Assembly: GCF_009903625.1 (NCBI RefSeq)
Contig: NZ_CP047569.1
Location: 3,016,501 to 3,080,500, forward strand
From: Microbulbifer sp. ALW1
GTDB lineage: Bacteria; Pseudomonadota; Gammaproteobacteria; Pseudomonadales; Cellvibrionaceae
Length of the DNA: 64,000 bases
Reading direction: 5' to 3'
The translations under genes were made by a program, and so were the position numbers. Below the pieces are notes generated by a model, which was given only the letters and a program-made list of their open reading frames with translations, searched no databases and was not told the origin of the DNA. Below are positions 10,968 through 22,095 of the stretch, one piece after another (the first letter of the stretch is position 1; each line of letters starts with the position of its first letter).

Positions 10968-11795
10968 ATGAAGTACAGCGAACAATCCTATCAACACTAT
11001 TGTCCTGCAGCTGATAGTGGCAGCCCTCGAGACGAGATACAGCCACTGGCGTCAGAGGTGGCAGTGGGCATCAGTTACAACGGACTCAACCACGCAGTGA
11101 TGATGGCGACGCCGGATGATCTGGATGATTTTGCTCTGGGGTTCAGTTTTACCAGCGGAATCATCGAGCAGCGCGAACAGATCCTGGATGTGGAATTGAT
11201 CACCGTGGAAGAGGGGGTGCTACTGGAAATCACCCTTAGTCAGCGCGCCCTCAATCGCCTGAAGCATCAGCGTCGCACTATGACCGGTACCAGCGGCTGT
11301 GGTCTCTGTGGGGTGGAGGCACTTTCTCAAGCGTTGTCTATTGACGTACTTTCACGTGAAGCATCCGCCGATGCGCAGTGCTCCCGGAAACAGAATCTGC
11401 CTCTGCCCCCGGTCCATCACTTGGCGCAAATGCGCGATAGGTTCCTTTCCGTGCAGCAAGAGCGGCAGTTGCGCGGCGCCATGCACTGCGCCCTGTATGT
11501 GGATCAAGCCGGTAATACCCGCCTGTGTCGGGAAGATATCGGCCGACACAATGCGCTCGACAAGCTACTCGGCGCCTGTTTGGCCGAGGGGCTGGACCTT
11601 CAGCATGGGTTTGTCGCCGTCACCAGCCGCTGCAGTCTGGAACTGATCCAGAAATCGGTGCGCGCCAGTGTCGGAACACTCGTCACTCTGTCATCGCCGT
11701 CGGATATCAGTGTGCGCTGGGCCAGGCGCTATCGGCTTAACTTAGTGCACCAGCCAAAAGACGATATGCCGCGTATCTACAGTGGTTCCCGTTAA
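10968..11795 (+). CDS. fdhD: formate dehydrogenase accessory sulfurtransferase FdhD
   Basis: FdhD transfers sulfur from a cysteine desulfurase to the molybdenum cofactor of formate dehydrogenase-like enzymes before or during insertion. The 275-residue protein has the essential CxxC loop in GTSGCGLCGVE (C111 and C114), plus DLDDFALGFSFTSGII near the N terminus and LCREDIGRHNALDKL further on, all diagnostic. It is followed after 47 bases by a molybdopterin oxidoreductase gene on the same strand, its obvious client. No classical formate dehydrogenase subunits lie in the window. Confidence 0.95.
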   Translation: MKYSEQSYQHYCPAADSGSPRDEIQPLASEVAVGISYNGLNHAVMMATPDDLDDFALGFSFTSGIIEQREQILDVELITVEEGVLLEITLSQRALNRLKHQRRTMTGTSGCGLCGVEALSQALSIDVLSREASADAQCSRKQNLPLPPVHHLAQMRDRFLSVQQERQLRGAMHCALYVDQAGNTRLCREDIGRHNALDKLLGACLAEGLDLQHGFVAVTSRCSLELIQKSVRASVGTLVTLSSPSDISVRWARRYRLNLVHQPKDDMPRIYSGSR

Positions 11796-11842
11796 TTAGT
11801 GCCATCGGCTGATCCGGCAACAAATCGATTCAGGAATGCCCA

Positions 11843-14176
11843 ATGAAAACTCCCGTCGACCGCTTTCGCTTCCGTCCCTACCAACGACCAGCCGCTGGCT
11901 GGGGGGCTCTGCGCAGCGTGGCCCACGCCTGGCTCGACAGTCGCCAGCCGTTCAAAAATCTGCGTGCCATGCTGCAGACCAACCAGAACGGCGGTTTCGA
12001 CTGTCCCGGCTGCGCCTGGGGTGAGGCGCCAAAAGAGGGGCGTATTCGTTTCTGTGAAAACGGTGCCAAGGCGGTGAACTGGGAAGCCTCAGGGCGCGGC
12101 GTCGACCGGGAATTTTTCGCCAGCAACGCGTTGCCGGACCTGCTGGCCCAGGACGACTACTGGCTTGAATACCAGGGCCGCCTGACCGAGCCGATGGTTT
12201 ACGACGGCAGCAGCAATTTCTACCGGCCTATTAGCTGGGAAGACGCGTTTACCCTGATTGCCGACGCGCTCAAACAGTTGGCGTCACCGGATCAAGCGGC
12301 GTTCTACACCTCCGGTCGTGCCAGCAATGAGGCGGCGTTCCTGTACCAGCTGTTTGCCCGTAGCTATGGCACCAATAACCTGCCGGACTGCTCCAACATG
12401 TGCCACGAGGCCAGTGGCGTGGCCTTGAAGGCGAGTATTGGCACCGGCAAAGGCACGGTCACCTACGAAGACTTCGATAAGGCTGAAGCCATATTTGTTA
12501 TTGGCCAGAACCCGGGCACCAATCATCCGCGAATGCTGGAACCGCTCAGTGAAGCCGTTGCGCGCGGGGCGCAGGTGCTGGTTTTCAATCCATTGCGGGA
12601 GCGCGGGCTGGAGCGATTCCAGGCGCCGCAAAATGCCCTGCAGATGCTCACCGGTGGCGAACTCGCCATGAATACGGATTACTTCCGTCCGTCTCTCGGC
12701 GGTGATATGGCGGTGATTCGCGGAATCGCCAAATTCCTGTTCCAGTGGCAGGATGAAGCGGAGCAGGCCGGAGAGGCTGGCCCGCTGGATCTTGCGTTTA
12801 TTCAGGAACACTGCGCGGACTATGAAGCTTACCGCGCAGTGGTGGAGGCAACGAGCTGGGATGAAATTGTTTCCTACAGCGGACTGGCACTGGATGAGCT
12901 GGAGCGCGCTGCACACATCTACAGTCGCAGTAAGGCCACGATCATTTGCTGGGCCATGGGCATTACCCAGCATCGACATTCTGTGGCCACCATTCAGGAG
13001 ATAACCAACCTGCAGTTGCTGCGCGGCCAGGTCGGCCGGCCCGGCGCTGGCTTGTGCCCGGTGCGTGGTCACAGCAATGTGCAGGGCGATCGCACCATGG
13101 GGATTGATGACAACCCCTCGGCACCGTTTCTCGATGCGCTGGAGAAAAGGTTCGAGATGCCGATGCCGCGGGACGCGGGGGTCAATGTGGTCAAGGCGAT
13201 CGAAGCCATGCTGGAAGGGCGGATCCAAGTGTTTATCGGTCTCGGTGGCAATTTCGCCCAGGCCACGCCAGACACCGAGCGCACCCACAGCGCCTTGCGC
13301 AATTGTGATCTCACCGTGCAGATCAGTACCAAGCTGAATCGCAGCCACCTGGTAACGGGCAAGCGCGCATTGATTTTGCCCTGCCTTGGGCGCACGGATA
13401 TCGACATGCAGACGAGTGGCGCCCAGGCGGTCACCGTAGAAGATTCCTTCAGTATGGTGCATGCCTCATTTGGGCAGTTGAAGCCGCTGTCGAAGGAGAT
13501 GCGCTCGGAACCGGCGATTATTGCAGGGATTGCCCAGGCGACCCTGGGAGAAAGACCGGTAGCCTGGTTACATCTGGTGGAAGAATACGGGCGTATTCGC
13601 GAGCTGGTCGCCGATGTAATCCCGGGGTTTGAGGATTTCAATCGCAAGCTGGAAACTCCCGGCGGCTTTTACCTGCAGAATTCCGCGGGCCTGCGCCAGT
13701 GGAAGACAGAAAATGGCAAAGCAAATTTCGTTAGCCACACGCTACCTGCGCCATTACCGCAAGCCGTGCTGGACAAAATCGGCAAAGAGGGCGCGCGCAA
13801 GGCGGATTTGGTGTTGCAGACCCTGCGCTCCCACGACCAGTACAACACCACAGTGTATGGACTAAACGACCGCTATCGCGGCGTAACGGGCAATCGACGG
13901 GTGTTGTTCGCGCACAAGGACGATATCCATCGCCTGGGTTTTGCCGACCGTCAGCTGGTGGATATTGTCTCTCTGTGGAGTGACGATGTGGATCGGAGAG
14001 TGCAGGGATTTACGCTGATCGAATTTGATATTCCCAAGGGGCAGGCTGCTGCTTACTACCCGGAAGCGAACCCGTTAGTGCCCCTGGAAAGCTACGGCAT
14101 TGGCAGCTTTACCCCTACGTCCAAGTACATTGCAATCCGCCTGGAACCCAGCAGTGCTCCCCAGCGGATTGTTTAA
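11843..14176 (+). CDS. FdhF/YdeP-family molybdopterin-dependent oxidoreductase
   Basis: A 777-residue cytoplasmic enzyme of the bis-MGD DMSO-reductase superfamily, YdeP/FdhF-like branch. The N terminus contains a CPGC motif (C54, C57) with another Cys at 71. This is fewer than the four Cys of a standard N-terminal [4Fe-4S] domain. The molybdopterin domain shows TSGRASNEAAFLYQLFARS and NLPDCSNMCHEASGVAL, where a Cys near 190 could ligand or neighbour the metal, then VFNPLRERGLERF and the C-terminal molybdopterin-dinucleotide domain (about 640-770). It has no signal peptide. It pairs with fdhD. Substrate is unknown: the family is often annotated as formate dehydrogenase, and E. coli YdeP is linked to acid resistance. 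Confidence 0.85.
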   Translation: MKTPVDRFRFRPYQRPAAGWGALRSVAHAWLDSRQPFKNLRAMLQTNQNGGFDCPGCAWGEAPKEGRIRFCENGAKAVNWEASGRGVDREFFASNALPDLLAQDDYWLEYQGRLTEPMVYDGSSNFYRPISWEDAFTLIADALKQLASPDQAAFYTSGRASNEAAFLYQLFARSYGTNNLPDCSNMCHEASGVALKASIGTGKGTVTYEDFDKAEAIFVIGQNPGTNHPRMLEPLSEAVARGAQVLVFNPLRERGLERFQAPQNALQMLTGGELAMNTDYFRPSLGGDMAVIRGIAKFLFQWQDEAEQAGEAGPLDLAFIQEHCADYEAYRAVVEATSWDEIVSYSGLALDELERAAHIYSRSKATIICWAMGITQHRHSVATIQEITNLQLLRGQVGRPGAGLCPVRGHSNVQGDRTMGIDDNPSAPFLDALEKRFEMPMPRDAGVNVVKAIEAMLEGRIQVFIGLGGNFAQATPDTERTHSALRNCDLTVQISTKLNRSHLVTGKRALILPCLGRTDIDMQTSGAQAVTVEDSFSMVHASFGQLKPLSKEMRSEPAIIAGIAQATLGERPVAWLHLVEEYGRIRELVADVIPGFEDFNRKLETPGGFYLQNSAGLRQWKTENGKANFVSHTLPAPLPQAVLDKIGKEGARKADLVLQTLRSHDQYNTTVYGLNDRYRGVTGNRRVLFAHKDDIHRLGFADRQLVDIVSLWSDDVDRRVQGFTLIEFDIPKGQAAAYYPEANPLVPLESYGIGSFTPTSKYIAIRLEPSSAPQRIV

Positions 14177-14244
14177 AGAACGGTTTTCACGGTGCTTTTT
14201 CAGGTCTACTGTTCACAGTGCCTTGTCAGGGCTACTGTTCACGT

Positions 14245-15639
14245 TCACCTTGCGGGCAGTGCTGGAAAAGTACAGACAAAGCAAGCGCCCGTGGTATCGG
14301 GTGCTTCCTGTAATGCGACCGTGGCACCGTGGGCGAAAGCGATTTCTTTCACGATGGCGAGACCCAGCCCGCAGCCTTCACCGGTAATTTTTGAGCGGAA
14401 AAACCGTTCAAAAATCTGCGGCCAGTGTTCGCGGGGAATGCCCAGCCCGTCGTCTTTTACCGCAAGTCGAATTTTGTCGTTTTCCCGGATTAGCTCCACC
14501 CACACATTGCCGCCTTCCGGCACGTAGAGAATGGCATTTTCCATCAGGTTCCATACCAGCTCCCGCAACAAGAAGTAGTCGCCGGGCACTTTAAATGTGT
14601 CCAGAGATTCGCCACTGAAATCCTGGTGCACCTCCACGCTTCGGCCCCGAGCCAGTTCCCGCAGGCTTTCCGCGGCCTCGCGTACCACATTGTCCAGCGC
14701 GACCGGTTCATTGCGCAGGCCCCGGCCTGATGCCGTTTCCGCGCGCGCCAGTTTGAGCAGCTGATTATTCAGGTGGGTCATGGCATCGGTAGTCTGGCAG
14801 ATGCGTTCCAGCGCCTGATGCGCGGTTTCCAGGTTCTGTTCCCGCAGTGCCAGCTGCGCCTGTAATTTAATACCAGCCAGCGGCGTTTTCAGCTGGTGCG
14901 AAATATTGCCAATAAATTGTTCGCGCGCGCTAAACGCGTCGTCCAACCGTCCCAGCAAACGGTTGGTATTGTCGATTACCGTGTGTACTTCCTTGGGCGC
15001 AGCCTGGGTGCTGATGGGGGTCAGGTCCCGGGGGGAGCGATTGGCGAGATCCTGGCTGAGCTTGAGCAGGGGGCGAATCCCGCGACCTAGGGCAAAGGCG
15101 ACGACCAGCAGTGTCACCACGATCATTGCCGCCTTGGACAGCACCACATCGAGCATCAGTGTGCGAGAGAGTGGGATGCGCTTGTGCAGGGTTTCCGCGA
15201 CACTCACTACCGCAGTATCAGCGGGGGTATCCGCATTGGCGAGTACCGTGACACTGCGAACCCACTCGCCTTCAATTTGCAAATTGGTAAATACTGGTCC
15301 TTTTTTCAAAGTATCGATATTGGCATTGACCCAGGACTCACTCCTGCCGCCGAGCACTTGCCCGTTAAGGGTGGAAACGCGGTAGTAAACTTCATCCAGC
15401 TCATCCCATTCGAAAACCTCGATGGCTGCCTCGTCTGCGTAGAGCACCAGCTCGCCATTTTCCCGGCGAACTTCCTGGGCGAGGGAGTAGGCCGAGTCTA
15501 ATAGCCAGCGGTCAAACACCTGATTGGTCACATGCAGGCCGATGCCGAAGGTGATCATCATCTCGATCAGCAGCAGCACAAACAGCGGCCCGCCCACCAG
15601 CAGCAGTAGCAGGGAGCGCAAATCAAGGCGGGTGTTCAA
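14245..15639 (-). CDS. sensor histidine kinase (TctE/QseC-like)
   Basis: A 464-residue membrane sensor. Transmembrane segments lie at about 9-33 and 166-186 with a ~130-residue periplasmic 2CSK_N-like sensor between. A linker follows, then a HisKA domain with phospho-acceptor H248 in FIGNISHQLKTPL, an N box (NLMENAILYV) and ATP lid motifs DDGLGIP and GCGLGLAIVKEIA. The start is TTG at 15639, overlapping the response-regulator stop as TTGA, with GAGAG upstream. This implies translational coupling. The arrangement resembles TctE, which senses carboxylates, and QseC. The ligand here is unknown. Confidence 0.9.
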   Translation of the reverse strand: MNTRLDLRSLLLLLVGGPLFVLLLIEMMITFGIGLHVTNQVFDRWLLDSAYSLAQEVRRENGELVLYADEAAIEVFEWDELDEVYYRVSTLNGQVLGGRSESWVNANIDTLKKGPVFTNLQIEGEWVRSVTVLANADTPADTAVVSVAETLHKRIPLSRTLMLDVVLSKAAMIVVTLLVVAFALGRGIRPLLKLSQDLANRSPRDLTPISTQAAPKEVHTVIDNTNRLLGRLDDAFSAREQFIGNISHQLKTPLAGIKLQAQLALREQNLETAHQALERICQTTDAMTHLNNQLLKLARAETASGRGLRNEPVALDNVVREAAESLRELARGRSVEVHQDFSGESLDTFKVPGDYFLLRELVWNLMENAILYVPEGGNVWVELIRENDKIRLAVKDDGLGIPREHWPQIFERFFRSKITGEGCGLGLAIVKEIAFAHGATVALQEAPDTTGACFVCTFPALPAR

Positions 15640-16304
15640 TCAGCGCTCTCCATCACGTAACCCGCACCGCGCTGGGTACGAATGGCGAGTCCCGAGTCTT
15701 TAAGGCGGCGGCGCAGGCGGTGCACATACACTTCCACCGCGTTATCGCCCACTTCATCGCCCTCGCGACTGAGGCGGTGCGCCAGGCGCGCTTTGGTAAC
15801 CACCTTGCCGGCACTCAGGGCGAGGATTTCGAGAATCTCGAATTCCCGCGCGGGTAGTTCGAGGCGCTCGCCATTCAGGGACGCGGTGCGCTGGAAGGGG
15901 CTCAATTGCAGTGAACCCAAGGTAACTTCGTCCGTCGAAAGATTGTGGCTGCGCCTTAGCAGTGCCCGCAGGCGCGCTTCCAGCTCCCGCAGGTCGAAGG
16001 GCTTTTCCATGTAGTCATCGGCCCCCTGATCCAGGGCGGCGACCTGCTGTTCAACGCCGTCGCGGGCCGTCAATACCAGCACCGGTACACGGCTCTGGCG
16101 CGCACGCACGCGGCGCAGGAGTTCCAGGCCGTCCATATCTGGCAATCCGAGATCGAGAATCATCAGGTCCACATCATTGGCGTGCAACAAGCCTTCGGCG
16201 CGCTCGGCATAAGGGGCATGCAGCACGGTATAGGCACTCTGCTTGAGAGCCTGCAACAAACCCTCCGCGATCAGTGGGTCATCTTCTACCAGCAAAATAT
16301 TCAT
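15636..16304 (-). CDS. OmpR-family response regulator (TctD/QseB-like)
   Basis: A 222-residue two-domain regulator. The receiver domain (1-~115) has acidic pocket E7/D8/D9 and phospho-acceptor D51 in LMILDLGLPDMDG, with the conserved Lys in DYMEKPFDLREL. The C-terminal winged helix (about 125-218) includes LPAREFEILEILAL and VYVHRLRRRL. It is the first gene of the two-gene operon with the sensor kinase, overlapping by 4 bases. It diverges from the SulP transporter gene, a possible target. Confidence 0.93.
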   Translation of the reverse strand: MNILLVEDDPLIAEGLLQALKQSAYTVLHAPYAERAEGLLHANDVDLMILDLGLPDMDGLELLRRVRARQSRVPVLVLTARDGVEQQVAALDQGADDYMEKPFDLRELEARLRALLRRSHNLSTDEVTLGSLQLSPFQRTASLNGERLELPAREFEILEILALSAGKVVTKARLAHRLSREGDEVGDNAVEVYVHRLRRRLKDSGLAIRTQRGAGYVMESAD

Positions 16305-16532
16305 GAAATAGGGGATTCAGTGACACTTCAGATGAGCGAAAGATACACGATTCCGCGGATTTGTACCTGACTCTGCAGACATTCATTTATCGGGTGCAGT
16401 GAAAGGTTGCTGAAAGCGACTGCCCGTATTCTGCCGTGCTCCTGTGGCCAGGTCTGGATCAATTTGTCTGGTCACTCTGGTGATTAGTTCCGTCGATCAC
16501 GATGACTGAAAAGTAGTACAGGAGTTACGGTG

Positions 16533-18071
16533 ATGGACTTGCAGAATTTCAAAAAAGACATTCCCGCGAGTGTCGTGGTGTTTTTTGTCGCGCTGCCACT
16601 CTGCCTTGGTGTCGCACTTGCGTCGGGCGCCCCGCTGTTTTCCGGCTTGATTGCCGGTATTGTCGGCGGAATTGTGGTGGGGGCTGTGAGCGGGTCTCGG
16701 CTCGGCGTTTCGGGTCCGGCAGCAGGCCTCACCGTTATCGTACTGAGCGCGATTGAAACCCTGGGTTCCTTCGAAATCTTTTTGCTGGCGGTGGTGATCG
16801 GTGGCCTGATGCAGATACTGCTCGGATTGCTCCGGGCCGGCATTTTCGGCTATTTCTTTCCCTCGTCCGTGATCAACGGAATGCTGACCGGTATCGGTCT
16901 GATCATCGTGTTGAAGCAGATTCCTTATGCCTTCGGTCTGGATGATGGGGCTTCAATGAGCGATGGCCTGTCTGTACTTTGGGCAGGTGTGCACCCCGGG
17001 GTGCTGGTGATTTTCGCGCTGTCACTCGCGCTGCTGATAGCCTGGGAAACCCCGCTGGTAAAAAAATCCCGCTGGCTCAGCATGGTGCCGGGTCCGGTAG
17101 TGGCGGTGCTTTCTGCCGTGGTGTTGTACCTGTTGTTTGGCCATTCTGCGAGCCTGGGGCTAAATGAATCCCACCTTGTGACTGTGCCGGTGGCGACCAG
17201 TTTCAATGAGTTTGTTGGCCTGTTTACGCTGCCCGACTTTTCACAACTGTCCAATCCGCTGGTGTGGACAGTTGCGGCGACGATTGCCGTCGTTGCGAGC
17301 CTGGAAACCCTACTTAGTGTGGAAGCCATCGACAAGATGGATCCGCTGAAACGCACCACACCCACCAATCGTGAACTGGTGGCGCAGGGCGTGGGTAACT
17401 CCGTGTCTGGCCTGATCGGTGGCCTGCCTGTGACTCAGGTAATTGTACGCAGCTCGGTTAACCTGCAGACGGGTGCGAGCTCCAAAGCGTCGACGATTTG
17501 CCACGGTTTCTTGTTGCTGGTGTGCGTGGCGACACTGCCCACCTGGCTCAATATGATTCCCCTGGGTGTTCTCGCGGCCGTATTGATCCTCACCGGTTAC
17601 AAGCTGGCCAAGCCGGCGCTGTTCCGCAAGATGTGGGACAGTGGCATGGAGCAGTTTTTGCCGTTTGTGATCACTGTGCTGGGCGTGGTGTTCACGGATC
17701 TGTTGACCGGTGTTGGTGTCGGTATGGTGGCCGCGATATTTGCACTGCTGCGACGCAACTACCTCAATTCTCACTTCCTGCATAAAAAACAGGATAAGGA
17801 AGAGGGTGATCGTATTCGGATCAATATGCAGCTGGCAGAAGAAGTGACGTTCCTCAACAAGGGCGCCATTCGCAAGGAGCTGAGTGAAGTTCCAGACAAT
17901 GCGCACGTGATTCTCGACAAACGCAATTGTGTGTATATCAATCACGACGTGGCAGAAACCATCGCCGACTTCATCGAGACTGCGGCTGCCCGCGGGATTG
18001 ATGTGGACGTGATCGAGCGCAAAAACGTGGTGCCGATCTGGGATGCGAGAGAGTTCAAGGCCGTAGCCTGA
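16533..18071 (+). CDS. SulP-family inorganic anion transporter
   Basis: A 512-residue inner-membrane protein of the SLC26/SulP family, which moves sulfate, bicarbonate or dicarboxylates with Na+ or H+. The N-terminal membrane domain shows PLCLGVALASGAPLFSGLIA, SGSRLGVSGPAAGLTVIV and LLGLLRAG. A short C-terminal STAS-like domain (about 425-505) includes HVILDKRNCVYINHDVAETI. The start is ATG 16533, with GGAG eight bases upstream, rather than the adjacent GTG at 16530. Substrate is undetermined; a BicA-like bicarbonate role is possible but only inferred. A strong terminator follows. Confidence 0.9.
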   Translation: MDLQNFKKDIPASVVVFFVALPLCLGVALASGAPLFSGLIAGIVGGIVVGAVSGSRLGVSGPAAGLTVIVLSAIETLGSFEIFLLAVVIGGLMQILLGLLRAGIFGYFFPSSVINGMLTGIGLIIVLKQIPYAFGLDDGASMSDGLSVLWAGVHPGVLVIFALSLALLIAWETPLVKKSRWLSMVPGPVVAVLSAVVLYLLFGHSASLGLNESHLVTVPVATSFNEFVGLFTLPDFSQLSNPLVWTVAATIAVVASLETLLSVEAIDKMDPLKRTTPTNRELVAQGVGNSVSGLIGGLPVTQVIVRSSVNLQTGASSKASTICHGFLLLVCVATLPTWLNMIPLGVLAAVLILTGYKLAKPALFRKMWDSGMEQFLPFVITVLGVVFTDLLTGVGVGMVAAIFALLRRNYLNSHFLHKKQDKEEGDRIRINMQLAEEVTFLNKGAIRKELSEVPDNAHVILDKRNCVYINHDVAETIADFIETAAARGIDVDVIERKNVVPIWDAREFKAVA

Positions 18072-18087
18072 TAGCTTACTTAGAGGG

Positions 18088-18126
18088 TTTTCTTAAAAGG
18101 TTTCCTTAAAGGGCTTTCTTAAAGAG
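18088..18126. repeat. three tandem degenerate 13-bp repeats after the SulP gene
   Basis: Three consecutive 13-base units, 18088-18100 TTTTCTTAAAAGG, 18101-18113 TTTCCTTAAAGGG and 18114-18126 CTTTCTTAAAGAG, start 16 bases after the SulP stop and precede the terminator. Function unknown; they may be a slippage product. Confidence 0.8.
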
Positions 18127-18210
18127 TTCCCCTCGAGCGCTTCCCGCGAGGTTGTGTTGCAAAAAAACAACCTGGCGGAAAGTGAAGACAAAGAGTTTGA
18201 TCCCCCTTGA

Positions 18211-18250
18211 TTGGATCTGACTGCGTTGGCGGTCAGATCCAATTTTTTTA
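18211..18250 (+). terminator. rho-independent terminator of the SulP gene
   Basis: An 11-bp perfect stem TTGGATCTGAC/GTCAGATCCAA with a ~10-base loop is followed by a run of seven T. It points towards the convergent GNAT gene. Confidence 0.88.
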
Positions 18251-18308
18251 TTACCGATACCGAACCCTATTGTTACCGGATTCTATTGCTACCGAGCCTT
18301 GTGTTGGC

Positions 18309-18770
18309 TCAGCGGTTCCAGTCGTCGAGGTTTTCACTGGGCTCACTTTCGCTCAGGGTGAGTTCCATGCGCACATGGGGGATGTCAGCCTCCATGAATT
18401 CCTCCCCGGTCACGGTGAAGCTCGCCTTTTCATAGAAGGGGATCGCGTGTACCTGGGCATTCAGGTAGGCATTTTTTTGCCCAGAGATACGGGCAAATTT
18501 GCAGATACGCTTGAGCAGTTCCAGCCCGGCGCCAAGTCCGCGGGCTTCTTTCAATATGGCCATGCGACCGATTTTGCCGCCGCCGGTCAGGCGTCCGGTT
18601 CCGATTGCCTTATTGTGGTGGTAAATCAGGAAGTGCTGGGCAGTCTCTTCGTGCTCATCCCATTCCAGGTCCGCTGGAACCTTCTGCTCTTCCACAAAGA
18701 CCTTCTGCCGGATATCGCGAATGGTGGCTTTATCTGTCTGCCAGTCGGCCAGGCGCACAAACAGGCTCAT
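18309..18770 (-). CDS. GNAT-family N-acetyltransferase
   Basis: A 153-residue single-domain protein of the GCN5 acetyltransferase fold. The acetyl-CoA-binding motif A region reads KIGRMAILKEARGLGAG, followed by a motif-B-like YLNAQVHAIPFYEKASF. ElaA/YjcF-like members share the early REKVFVEEQ-type signature, seen here as RQKVFVEEQKVP. Target is unknown. It is the last gene of the mnmA - hflD - purB - cupin operon, starting 2 bases after the upstream stop codon. Confidence 0.85.
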   Translation of the reverse strand: MSLFVRLADWQTDKATIRDIRQKVFVEEQKVPADLEWDEHEETAQHFLIYHHNKAIGTGRLTGGGKIGRMAILKEARGLGAGLELLKRICKFARISGQKNAYLNAQVHAIPFYEKASFTVTGEEFMEADIPHVRMELTLSESEPSENLDDWNR

Positions 18771-18772
18771 GT

Positions 18773-19981
18773 TTATTCCTCCCAGTCTTCTTCGTCTTCC
18801 TCATCGTCGAGCAGCTCAGGGTAAATCAGGCTGCCCTGGGAAACCAGCTGATCCAGCAGGCCGCCATGGGCCATCAGCTCCGGATAGCCGTCTACATCCG
18901 ATTGGGTGAGGCTGCGGGTGTTGCAGAAGCCCTCGGCGAACAGGAGTGGGGCAGGGAATGCCTCGCCATCGATAAACAGGCTGGCCGGGTCACGGCAAAA
19001 GGCGCAGCGGGAACCGGGGTTGAGCATCAATTCGCCCCCCTCGGCGAGGTGTTCGCGCCAGTCCTCAGCACTGCCGGCATCCAGCGCCACGGTATCCGGG
19101 TACTTGGCCTCGGTCATGATGGCTCCGAACCACTGGGCGATGTTCTGCGGTTGCTGCAGCCACTCTGCCAGCTGCCGCTGCACACGGCTCACGGTAGCGG
19201 TATCAATTTCTGATGGGTTTGCGGGAAGTGTCAGATCCGGGTCGGTGTAGCGGTAGTGATCCGGCAAGCCGGCGCTGAGTTCTGCTGCCAGGTCTTCCAG
19301 CATGGTGCGGGCCGAAGGCGCACGGAAGCCCACGGAGATGGTGGTGCAGCCACCTTCGGCGATACCCCAATGGCTGAATTGTGGTGGCAGATACAGCATA
19401 TCGCCGGGTTCCAGTAGCCAGTTGGCCTCGGACTCGAAGTCCCGCAGGATATTGAGCTGGGTGCCCTCCACACGTGGACTGCTGGCATCGGCCTTGGGGC
19501 CCAGATGCCAGCGGCGATTGCCTTCCGCCTGCAGCAGGAATACATCGTAAAAATCGTAGTGGGGGCCGACACTACCCTGATCGGCAGCGTAGCTGATCAT
19601 GATATCGTCCAGACGCCAGTCGGGAATAAACCGGAAGTGGTCTTTAAGCGCGGCAACTTCTGGAATCCACTGGTCAACCGCCTGGATCAGCAGCGTCCAG
19701 TGGGATTTGGGCAAATTGAAAAAGTCCTGCTCGGTAAAGGGGCCGCAGCGCAGCTGCCAGGGGCCTTCGATTCCCTGCTCTTCAATCAAGCGGGATTCAA
19801 TCTGCTCCTCCAGCGCCATACCGGCGAGCTCTTCGCCGGATATGGGGGAGGCAAAATCGGGAAAGGCGTTGCGGATCAGCAATGGCTTTTTTTGCCAGAA
19901 CTCCCGCAAAAAGGTCTCCACCGGGATATCGCCAAGATGGGTCAGCGGTTGAATGGTGTTACGCAAGCCCGACTCCGTCAT
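18773..19981 (-). CDS. roxA: cupin-domain Fe(II)/2-oxoglutarate ribosomal oxygenase (YcfD/RoxA-like)
   Basis: A JmjC/cupin protein of the family that 3-hydroxylates an arginine of ribosomal protein uL16. The 402-residue length fits YcfD. Iron ligands are visible as H141-x-D143 in VGPHYDFYDVFLLQ and H204 in LPPQFSHWGIAEGG. The N terminus carries the typical FWQKKPLLIRNAF, and DDIMISYAADQGSVGPH precedes the first ligands. The C-terminal ~170 residues form the dimerisation/winged-helix part. It follows purB by 34 bases. Hydroxylation of uL16 is inferred from family. Confidence 0.9.
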   Translation of the reverse strand: MTESGLRNTIQPLTHLGDIPVETFLREFWQKKPLLIRNAFPDFASPISGEELAGMALEEQIESRLIEEQGIEGPWQLRCGPFTEQDFFNLPKSHWTLLIQAVDQWIPEVAALKDHFRFIPDWRLDDIMISYAADQGSVGPHYDFYDVFLLQAEGNRRWHLGPKADASSPRVEGTQLNILRDFESEANWLLEPGDMLYLPPQFSHWGIAEGGCTTISVGFRAPSARTMLEDLAAELSAGLPDHYRYTDPDLTLPANPSEIDTATVSRVQRQLAEWLQQPQNIAQWFGAIMTEAKYPDTVALDAGSAEDWREHLAEGGELMLNPGSRCAFCRDPASLFIDGEAFPAPLLFAEGFCNTRSLTQSDVDGYPELMAHGGLLDQLVSQGSLIYPELLDDEEDEEDWEE

Positions 19982-20015
19982 GGCGACATCTCCGAAAATG
20001 TGGATTGAGCGAGGC

Positions 20016-22091
<2,076 letters not shown>

Positions 22092-22095
<4 letters not shown>

